Positions 14,185 through 19,954 of a stretch of DNA of 19,954 bases are shown here, piece by piece. Both the position numbers and the translations under genes were made by a program. The notes beneath the pieces were generated by a model. The model was not told where the DNA came from and did no database searches. It saw only the letters and a program-made list of their open reading frames with translations. Within the stretch, counting starts at the first letter, position 1; every line of letters begins with the position of its first letter. This DNA comes from an uncultured Hungatella sp. (lineage in GTDB: Bacteria; Bacillota; Clostridia; Lachnospirales; Lachnospiraceae), in contig CAJUFP010000097.1 of assembly GCA_910585645.1 (NCBI GenBank), forward strand, positions 1-19,954. Direction: 5' to 3'.

Positions 14185-14808
14185 ATGAGATTAAATAATA
14201 CACCGGTTTTGGAGACAGAGCGGCTGATACTGCGGAAGTTTACAGAGAATGATATTGAGGCTATTCTGGCAATTTATAAGGACCCGGAAGTGAATACGTT
14301 TTTGCCATGGTTTCCCATTGAGACGATGGAGGAGGCAAAAACGTTGTATGAGGAGGCTTATGCCCGGGAGTATCAAAAACCCCGGGGATACCGATACGCG
14401 GTTTGTTTAAAGAATGACAATGTTCCGGTGGGATATGTGCATGTGAGCACGGATGAAAGCTATGACTTAGGCTACGGGCTTCGAAAGGAGTTCTGGCATA
14501 AGGGGATCATGACCGAAGCTGCCGAGGCGGTAGTCAGGCAGCTTCGGGAGGATGGGTTTTCTTACATCACGGCTACCCATGATGTGAGAAATACGCAGAG
14601 CGGAAATCTGATGAGACGGCTGGGGATGAATTACCAGTATACATATGAGGAGCAGTGGCAGCCAAAGGATGTTCCGGTGACATTTCGGATGTATCAGCTG
14701 AATTTTGATAATGAGAGCATCCGAAGGTTTGATCGGTACTGGATCCTTTCCGAGGTTCATTATGTGGAGGACGAATCGGAATTGTTCGCGGATGTGAGGA
14801 ATGATTAG
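14185..14808 (+). CDS. GNAT-family N-acetyltransferase (RimJ-like)
   Basis: A 207-residue acetyltransferase. The start, LETERLILRKFTENDIEAI (9-27), is the RimJ/RimL group signature. YDLGYGLRKEFWHKGIMTEAAEAVV contains the acetyl-CoA pyrophosphate-binding segment (about residues 93-117; the usual Q/R-x-x-G-x-G/A is read here as HKGIMT), and RNTQSGNLMRRLGM is the typical closing motif. The last 40 residues (YWILSEVHYVEDESELFADV) extend beyond the core domain. The substrate is unknown. The next gene starts within or just after its stop codon, so the two are coupled. Confidence 0.88.
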   Translation: MRLNNTPVLETERLILRKFTENDIEAILAIYKDPEVNTFLPWFPIETMEEAKTLYEEAYAREYQKPRGYRYAVCLKNDNVPVGYVHVSTDESYDLGYGLRKEFWHKGIMTEAAEAVVRQLREDGFSYITATHDVRNTQSGNLMRRLGMNYQYTYEEQWQPKDVPVTFRMYQLNFDNESIRRFDRYWILSEVHYVEDESELFADVRND

Positions 14809-14809
14809 A

Positions 14810-16012
14810 ATGGAAATGGCTGTAGTGATCTTGAAAAAGGGAGCGGGGCGGAGCCTGAAAGCGGGGGGAGCCTGGATCTATGACAATGAGATCGACCGGA
14901 TCGCAGGCGACTTTGAACAGGGGGATATGGTCCGGGTGGAGGATTTTGACGGGTATCCTATGGGACAGGGATTTATCAATACCAGGTCAAAGATCACGGT
15001 CCGGATGATGACTAGGAAAAGGGACGGGGCTGTGGACAGGGATTTTATTGAGATGCGGGTCCGCAATGCCTGGAATTATCGGAAGGATACGGTGGACACA
15101 TCCAGCTGCCGTGTGATCTTCGGGGAGGCGGATTTTTTGCCGGGGATTGTGGTGGACAAGTTCTCTGACGTGCTGGTGGTGGAGTCTCTGGCCCTTGGGA
15201 TCGACAGGTGGAAACCGGTGATCCTGGACTGTCTGAAAGCAGTTTTGGCAGAGGACGGGATCCAAATCCGGGGCGTCTATGAGAGAAGTGACGCCAAGGT
15301 CCGCCTCCAGGAGGGCATGGAGCGGTATAAAGGGTTTATCGGGGAACCTTTTGACACGAAAGTGGAGATCATGGAAAACGGGGTCCGCTATTTGGTGGAT
15401 GTGCGGGACGGGCAGAAGACGGGATTTTTTCTGGATCAGAAGTACAACCGGCAGGCAGTGGGGCGTCTGTGCAGGGGAAAAAAGGTACTGGACTGTTTTA
15501 CCCACACAGGTTCTTTCGCGCTGAACGCGGGGATAAACGGAGCGGTTTCGGTTCTCGGGGTGGACGCCTCCCAACTGGGGGTGGAGCAGGCCAGGGAGAA
15601 TGCCAGACTGAACGGGCTGGAGGATCGGGTTCAATTTGTGTGCGGGGATGTGTTCGAGTTTTTGCCAAAGCTGGAGAGAGAGGGGGAACTGTTTGACGTG
15701 GTGATCCTGGACCCTCCGGCTTTCACCAAGTCCCGCAATGCCGTGAAACAGGCGGTGAAAGGCTACCGGGAGATCAACCTGCGGGGGATGAAGCTGGTGA
15801 GGGACGGCGGATTTTTGGCCACCTGCTCCTGTTCCCATTTTATGGAGCCGGAGCTTTTTACAAAGACCATCCGGGAGGCAGCGGCGGGAGTACATAGAAG
15901 GCTGCGGCAGGTGGAGTACCGGACCCAGGCAGCGGACCACCCGATCTTGTGGGCGGCGGATGAGTCATATTATCTGAAATTTTATGTGTTTCAGGTTTGT
16001 GAGGAGAGATAA
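14810..16012 (+). CDS. rlmI: RlmI-type 23S rRNA (cytosine-C5) methyltransferase
   Basis: A 400-residue class I methyltransferase with an N-terminal PUA domain (about 1-80; SLKAGGAWIYDNEI, KITVRMMTR) and a catalytic domain. Motif I is VLDCFTHTGSFALNA (226-240), with DPPAFTKSR (301-309) and TCSCSH (338-343) near the catalytic cysteine. This matches RlmI/YccW, which methylates a cytosine of 23S rRNA; family naming within Firmicutes is less certain. Three in-frame ATG codons exist (14801, 14810, 14816). The middle one is taken because GAGG (14796-14799) is 10 bases before it; the first has only one base of spacing. Confidence 0.9.
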   Translation: MEMAVVILKKGAGRSLKAGGAWIYDNEIDRIAGDFEQGDMVRVEDFDGYPMGQGFINTRSKITVRMMTRKRDGAVDRDFIEMRVRNAWNYRKDTVDTSSCRVIFGEADFLPGIVVDKFSDVLVVESLALGIDRWKPVILDCLKAVLAEDGIQIRGVYERSDAKVRLQEGMERYKGFIGEPFDTKVEIMENGVRYLVDVRDGQKTGFFLDQKYNRQAVGRLCRGKKVLDCFTHTGSFALNAGINGAVSVLGVDASQLGVEQARENARLNGLEDRVQFVCGDVFEFLPKLEREGELFDVVILDPPAFTKSRNAVKQAVKGYREINLRGMKLVRDGGFLATCSCSHFMEPELFTKTIREAAAGVHRRLRQVEYRTQAADHPILWAADESYYLKFYVFQVCEER

Positions 16013-16024
16013 AAGCAGTAGTGA

Positions 16025-16585
16025 ATGATGGAAAAACAGGAGAAAACCAGATACAAACTGGCAATGGCGGTTAAGGAGTGTATGAAAATTACTCCGGTGG
16101 ACAAGATCACAGTGAAAGATATTGTGGAAGGCGCGGGGGTGGCCCGTCAGACCTTTTACCGGAATTTTCTTGATAAATACGATCTTATTAACTGGTATTT
16201 TGATAAGCTGGTGCTGGCGTGTTTTGGGGAGATCGGAGTCAGTCATACCGTAGAGGAAAGCCTGACTCAAAAGTTTCGGTTTATTCGGGAAGAGAAGGCC
16301 TTTTTTATGGGCGCGTTTCGTTCGGATGATCAAAACTCTGTGAAAGAGCATGATTTCGCTCTGATTTTGGACTTCTATCAGGAGTTGATAGTGAAAAAGA
16401 CAGGGAGGGAGCCGGAGCCGGATATCCGATTTCTTCTGGAGATGTACTGCCAGGGATCTGTGTATATGACAGCGAAGTGGATTCTGGGGGGTATGGAGGA
16501 GGCTCCGGAGCATATGGCCAGGAAACTGGTGGAAGCCATGCCGGCAAAATTGGAGCAGGTTTTTGAGAATATGGGGCTGATGTGA
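16025..16585 (+). CDS. TetR-family regulator
   Basis: A 186-residue repressor-like protein. The N-terminal HTH (about 20-50) has KITVKDIVEGAGVARQTFYRNF, a textbook TetR recognition region. The C-terminal domain (about 75-180) looks like the DhaS/AcrR-type effector domain; the ligand is unknown. ATGATG offers two starts (16025 or 16028), with a weak ribosome site (GAGGAGAG is 16 bases away). It lies 12 bases after rlmI and about 170 bases before the alcohol dehydrogenase, so the dehydrogenase is a possible target. Confidence 0.88.
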   Translation: MMEKQEKTRYKLAMAVKECMKITPVDKITVKDIVEGAGVARQTFYRNFLDKYDLINWYFDKLVLACFGEIGVSHTVEESLTQKFRFIREEKAFFMGAFRSDDQNSVKEHDFALILDFYQELIVKKTGREPEPDIRFLLEMYCQGSVYMTAKWILGGMEEAPEHMARKLVEAMPAKLEQVFENMGLM

Positions 16586-16593
16586 AGGGCATG

Positions 16594-16618
16594 GCAGTAT
16601 ACCAATTAGTGATACTGC
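16594..16618 (+). promoter_or_regulatory. Dyad GCAGTAT-N11-ATACTGC, possible TetR operator
   Basis: A perfect 7-bp inverted repeat directly after the TetR gene and upstream of the dehydrogenase. Its 25-base length is in the range of TetR-family operators. There is no T tract, so it is not a terminator. Confidence 0.4.
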
Positions 16619-16655
16619 ATAAAACAAACTGTTAAATATGTACAAAAGTTTTGGA

Positions 16656-16694
16656 AAAGTGACAGACAGAGGGGTTTGTCACTTTCTTTTTTTT
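16656..16694 (+). terminator. Terminator after tetR
   Basis: AAAGTGACA (16656-16664) and TGTCACTTT (16677-16685) pair perfectly over 9 bp, followed by C and a long T run. Confidence 0.85.
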
Positions 16695-16700
16695 CTTGAA

Positions 16701-16718
16701 GTGTTAAACTTGTAACAT
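16701..16718 (+). promoter_or_regulatory. Rex-like redox operator before fucO
   Basis: TGTTA (16702-16706) and TAACA (16713-16717) form a dyad within a sequence matching 11 of the 14 fixed positions of the clostridial Rex motif TTGTTAA-N4-TTAACAA. Rex represses NADH-consuming alcohol dehydrogenases in related bacteria. The site ends 40 bases before the dehydrogenase start, a suitable operator position. Confidence 0.45.
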
Positions 16719-16758
16719 AAGTAACCGAGGACATGCTTAAGAAAAGGAGTGTATCGCT

Positions 16759-17907
16759 ATGGCAAACAGAATTGTTTTAAATGAGACTTCCTATCACGGC
16801 GCGGGGGCGATCAAGGAGATTCCCACAGAGGTAAAGGCAAGAGGGTTTCAGAAAGCGTTTGTGTGTTCGGATCCGGACCTGATCAAATTCGGCGTCACCA
16901 AAAAGGTGACAGATGTGCTGGACGGGGCTGGGATCTCCTACGAGGTTTATTCGGATATCAAGCCCAACCCTACCATCGAGAATGTGCAGTCCGGTGTGGC
17001 GGCTTTTAAGGCTTCCGGCGCGGATCATATCATCGCCATCGGGGGCGGTTCCTCTATGGATACGGCAAAGGCTGTGGGCATCATCATTACCAATCCGGAA
17101 TTTGAGGATGTGAGAAGCTTAGAGGGAGTCGCGCCTACGAAGAAGCCATGTGTGCCTATCATCGCGGTTCCCACCACGGCAGGCACCGCGGCTGAGGTCA
17201 CCATTAATTATGTGATTACTGATGTGGAGAAGAAGAGGAAGTTTGTGTGTGTGGACACCCACGATATTCCGGTTGTGGCTGTTATTGATCCGGATATGAT
17301 GGCTTCCATGCCAAAGGGGCTGACCGCGGCCACGGGAATGGATGCTCTGACTCACGCCATCGAGGGTTATATTACCAAGGGCGCGTGGGAGATGACGGAT
17401 ATGTTCCACTTAAAGGCCATTGAGATTATCTCCGATTCCTTAAGAGGGGCTGTGGAGAACACTCCCCAGGGGCGGGAAGGCATGGCTCTAGGGCAGTATG
17501 TGGCAGGTATGGGATTCTCCAATGTAGGTCTGGGGATCGTTCACTCCATGGCCCACTCTCTCGGCGCCGTGTATGATACTCCACATGGCGTGGCCAATGC
17601 CATTTTGCTGCCGACCGTTATGGAGTACAATGCTCCGTGTACCGGTGAAAAGTATAAATATATTGCCAAGGCCATGGGGGTAGAGGGCGTGGATAACATG
17701 AGCCAGGAGGAGTACCGCAAGGCTGCCGTGGACGCGGTAAAGAAGCTGTCTAAGGATGTGGGGATCCCGGCAGACTTAAAGGACATCGTGAAGGAGGAGG
17801 ATATCCGGTTTTTGGCAGAGTCCGCTTTTGCCGACGCGTGCCGTCCGGGCAATCCCAGAGACACTTCCGTGGAGGAGATCATAGACCTGTATAAGTCGCT
17901 GATGTAA
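16759..17907 (+). CDS. fucO: Lactaldehyde reductase / 1,2-propanediol oxidoreductase (FucO-like)
   Basis: A 382-residue group III iron-dependent alcohol dehydrogenase that reduces L-lactaldehyde to 1,2-propanediol with NADH, as in fucose or rhamnose fermentation. Long stretches resemble E. coli FucO, including AGTAAEVTINYVITD and MALGQYVAGMGFSNVGLG. Metal ligands are D195, H199, H262 and H276, and GGGSSMD (95-101) binds the nucleotide. D38 sits where FucO has the Asp that selects NAD over NADP. AAAAGGAG precedes the ATG. It is a single-gene unit between two strong terminators, likely under redox control, with no fucose or rhamnose genes visible nearby. Confidence 0.93.
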   Translation: MANRIVLNETSYHGAGAIKEIPTEVKARGFQKAFVCSDPDLIKFGVTKKVTDVLDGAGISYEVYSDIKPNPTIENVQSGVAAFKASGADHIIAIGGGSSMDTAKAVGIIITNPEFEDVRSLEGVAPTKKPCVPIIAVPTTAGTAAEVTINYVITDVEKKRKFVCVDTHDIPVVAVIDPDMMASMPKGLTAATGMDALTHAIEGYITKGAWEMTDMFHLKAIEIISDSLRGAVENTPQGREGMALGQYVAGMGFSNVGLGIVHSMAHSLGAVYDTPHGVANAILLPTVMEYNAPCTGEKYKYIAKAMGVEGVDNMSQEEYRKAAVDAVKKLSKDVGIPADLKDIVKEEDIRFLAESAFADACRPGNPRDTSVEEIIDLYKSLM

Positions 17908-17966
17908 GGACGGATCTTTTGCTTTTGGGACGGTTGGCTGTCCGAGGCGAAACGGGAAAACGCGAT

Positions 17967-18014
17967 AAAAACAGGAGCCGGGTGAGGGCGTATGCTCATC
18001 CGGCTCCTGTTTTT
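17967..18014. terminator. Long bidirectional terminator after fucO
   Basis: A 20-bp stem (17967-17986 with 17995-18014; one G-U) around an 8-base loop. The arms begin with A5 and end with T5, so it can act both ways. It is the strongest terminator in the window. Confidence 0.93.
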
Positions 18015-18148
18015 GGCGTGAGGGAGGGAACGCAAGGCACCTTTCAGAAAAGGTTAAGTAAAAAGTAAAAAAATCCCGGGATAATTATGGTAAACTAGAC
18101 AGGACGCACCAAAACGAAAATACCATCATAATTACAGAGGAGATGTAC

Positions 18149-19840
18149 ATGAAGAATAGAAGATATTTGACAAGGCGCTGTCAGAGCATGGCTATGGCCG
18201 GGGTGATCGCCATGATGTCAGGGGCTTCGGCGGTAACGGTGTGGGCGGACGGCCCGGGCGGGAGCGGTTCTTCCCAGAGCGCAAACGAGCCGGGGCCGGG
18301 CAATCCCGGTTCAGGCAGTTCAGGTTCCTCCTCCCAGGCAAATCCCAACGCGTGGAAGCGGTCAGGGAGCGTGTATCTGATGCCGGACGGCTCTTCCATC
18401 AACAATGTGCTGCGAAGAGGGATCGACGTGTCCAGATGGCAGGGAGATGTGAACTGGAGCCAGGTGGCGGCGGACGACGTATCTTTTGTGATGCTGGGGA
18501 CCCGGTCCAAGGGGGAGATTGATCCCTATTTCCACAAGAATATCCAGGAAGCGGCAAAGGCAGGGGTGCAGGTAGGGGCCTACATCTACTCTCTGGCCAC
18601 AACGCCGGAGATGGCGGTGGAGGAGGCGAACTTTGTGCTGAACCTGATCAGGGAGTATCCTGTGTCATATCCCATAGCCTTTGACATGGAGGATGAGGTG
18701 CAGAAGGTTCTGTCCAAGGAGCAGCTGGCGCAGATCGCCAACGCGTTCTGCAGTACCATCTCAGATGCCGGCTACTATCCGATCATTTATGCCAATGAAT
18801 ACTGGCTCAATAATCACCTGGATATGTCTCTGATGAATTATCCGGTGTGGGTGGCCAGATATTCTGTGAAACCTACATATAATTCTCCTGTGATGTGGCA
18901 GGCTACAAGCACAGGTTCCGTAAAGGGGATCAACGGCAATGTGGATATTGATTTCCAGTTCCGGGATTTCTCTGATGTGATCCCGGCCAATACCTGGAGA
19001 ACGGTCGCGGGCAAAACCCACTATTACGCGGATTATATTCTTCAGAAGGATAGCTGGATCCACGACGGCGACGGGTGGTATTATATGGACAGCGACGGTC
19101 TGGCTTTGAAGAACTGGCAGATGTTAGGCGGCGAGAGATACTATCTGGACGAGACCACAGGAAAGATGCAAAATGGTTGGAAAGCGGATAACGGGACCTG
19201 GTACTATCTGGGAGAAAGCGGCGCGGCAGCAAAAGGCTGGATCAACGACAATGGGACCATGTATTTTGGCGACAGGACAAACGGCGCTATGAAGACCGGA
19301 TGGCTGGAAGAGGACGGAAAGACATATTATCTCAAGGATTCCGGTAAGATGGCTACAGGCTGGGTGCGGACGGATGACAAGTGGTACTATATGGACGGAA
19401 GCGGTGTGCTGCAAAGAGGCTGGGTCAATGACAGCGATAAGTGGTATTTCTTTGACCAGAGCGGCGTGATGCAGACAGGCTGGTTGAGCGACAGCGGGCA
19501 GCGGTATTATCTGGGAACAGAAGGGGTCAGGGCCACAGGCTGGAATGATGTGGACGGTACAAGGTATTACTTTGACGGCGAGGGCCGCATGACTACCGGA
19601 TGGCAGTTGGTTGACAATGGGTGGTATTACCTGAACACAGACGGCGCCATGGCCAGAGGTCTGGTGGATGTGAACGGGGTGAAATACTACCTGAATCCGG
19701 AGGACGGCCGTATGGCGGCGGATATGGAGATTACGGTGGATGATGTGATCTACCGGGCAGACGGAAGCGGCGCTCTCAGCGTGGTGACGCCCCAGGAGGA
19801 TCTGGGAGAAGGGGGTGCTGGGAACGAAGGGGAAAAATAG
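18149..19840 (+). CDS. Secreted GH25 lysozyme with cell-wall-binding repeats
   Basis: A 563-residue exported muramidase. A signal peptide (about 1-33) ends at VWA before DGPGG, and a Gly/Ser/Pro linker (34-68) follows. The GH25 domain (about 88-280) has GIDVSRWQG with D93 and FDMED with D179 and E181, the catalytic acidic set. From about 302 to 545 come 11-12 tandem repeats of the GW-x-WYY-DG type (choline-binding/glucan-binding-like), each near 20 residues, then an acidic Gly-rich tail. The start at 18149 is used because GAGGAG (18137-18142) is 6 bases before it; the ATG at 18143 directly abuts it. It is probably a wall-remodelling autolysin anchored by its repeats. Confidence 0.92.
   Translation: MKNRRYLTRRCQSMAMAGVIAMMSGASAVTVWADGPGGSGSSQSANEPGPGNPGSGSSGSSSQANPNAWKRSGSVYLMPDGSSINNVLRRGIDVSRWQGDVNWSQVAADDVSFVMLGTRSKGEIDPYFHKNIQEAAKAGVQVGAYIYSLATTPEMAVEEANFVLNLIREYPVSYPIAFDMEDEVQKVLSKEQLAQIANAFCSTISDAGYYPIIYANEYWLNNHLDMSLMNYPVWVARYSVKPTYNSPVMWQATSTGSVKGINGNVDIDFQFRDFSDVIPANTWRTVAGKTHYYADYILQKDSWIHDGDGWYYMDSDGLALKNWQMLGGERYYLDETTGKMQNGWKADNGTWYYLGESGAAAKGWINDNGTMYFGDRTNGAMKTGWLEEDGKTYYLKDSGKMATGWVRTDDKWYYMDGSGVLQRGWVNDSDKWYFFDQSGVMQTGWLSDSGQRYYLGTEGVRATGWNDVDGTRYYFDGEGRMTTGWQLVDNGWYYLNTDGAMARGLVDVNGVKYYLNPEDGRMAADMEITVDDVIYRADGSGALSVVTPQEDLGEGGAGNEGEK
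19052..19781 (+). repeat. Tandem coding repeats (cell-wall-binding module)
   Basis: About 11-12 degenerate units of roughly 60-63 bases encode the GW/WYY repeats of the lysozyme. Units differ in DNA sequence, showing old duplication, and the last two lose the GW pair. Confidence 0.8.
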
Positions 19841-19921
19841 GTGCTATTCACGAGGAATTTGATATATTGTTGAGTGAGCAATGGGGCGGGGATTGTCGCG
19901 GGGCCAGACAGAGAAGGAGAG

Positions 19922-19954
19922 ATGTCCCGTCCGGGTTCAGATATGCCAAGCATT
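19922..19954 (+). CDS. Possible start of a further gene, cut by window end
   Basis: ATG at 19922 opens a frame reading MSRPGSDMPSI to the end of the window. AAGGAG (19914-19919) is only 2 bases before it, which is too close. An in-frame ATG at 19943 is an alternative. Too little is visible to name it. Confidence 0.25.
   Translation, partial: MSRPGSDMPSI

Overview
The window looks like a chromosome segment from a gut-type Clostridia bacterium (Lachnospiraceae-like). The support is strong AGGAGG ribosome sites, TTG and GTG starts, a mid-GC host backbone, the gene set (cvfB, yitT-type, orphan msmX-type ATPase, ftsEX with an S41 protease, GH25 lysozyme with cell-wall repeats) and a fucO-like alcohol dehydrogenase. 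The genus is inference. The left quarter is visibly richer in A+T and is a foreign element.

Positions 8 to 5348 hold a compact integrated mobile element of about 5.3 kb inside a tRNA-Gln(CUG) gene. A 47-bp exact direct repeat of the tRNA 3' end (8-54 and 5302-5348) marks attL and attR. Between them lie a tyrosine integrase, a highly structured non-coding stretch (about 1476-1742), a MobV/Pre-type relaxase with a possible oriT at its start, a small orphan gene on the minus strand, a Cro/CI-type repressor, a replication origin, a ribbon-helix-helix protein overlapping the next gene, and a Rep with HUH endonuclease plus SF3 helicase domains. That Rep has the architecture of CRESS-DNA virus Reps. 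The origin is a 19-bp perfect hairpin presenting the nonanucleotide TAGTATTAC, as in circovirus-like genomes, followed by TGTATCTAA iterons and a palindrome. The element is therefore best read as an integrative, mobilizable plasmid of the bacterial pCRESS type. Its virus-like origin is complete, and it has paired terminal inverted repeats and integrase-side short repeats.

Positions 5349-19954 are ordinary chromosome, nearly all on the plus strand. First comes an operon with its own good promoter: acyl-ACP thioesterase, cvfB, a SAM methyltransferase and, after a terminator, a YitT-family membrane protein. Next are an MsmX/UgpC-type sugar ABC ATPase standing alone and a CdaR/PucR-type regulator. 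Then come ftsE-ftsX and a membrane-anchored PDZ/S41 protease (cell division and envelope), a GNAT acetyltransferase overlapping or abutting an RlmI-type 23S rRNA methyltransferase, and a TetR regulator. Last are a fucO-like lactaldehyde/propanediol oxidoreductase with a Rex-like operator, and a secreted GH25 lysozyme with about 11-12 cell-wall-binding repeats.

The main result is the tRNA-integrated CRESS-type replicon and its non-coding parts: the origin hairpin, the iterons, the multi-stem structured region before the relaxase and the terminal inverted repeats. All functional names come from reading motifs by eye; no database search was run.
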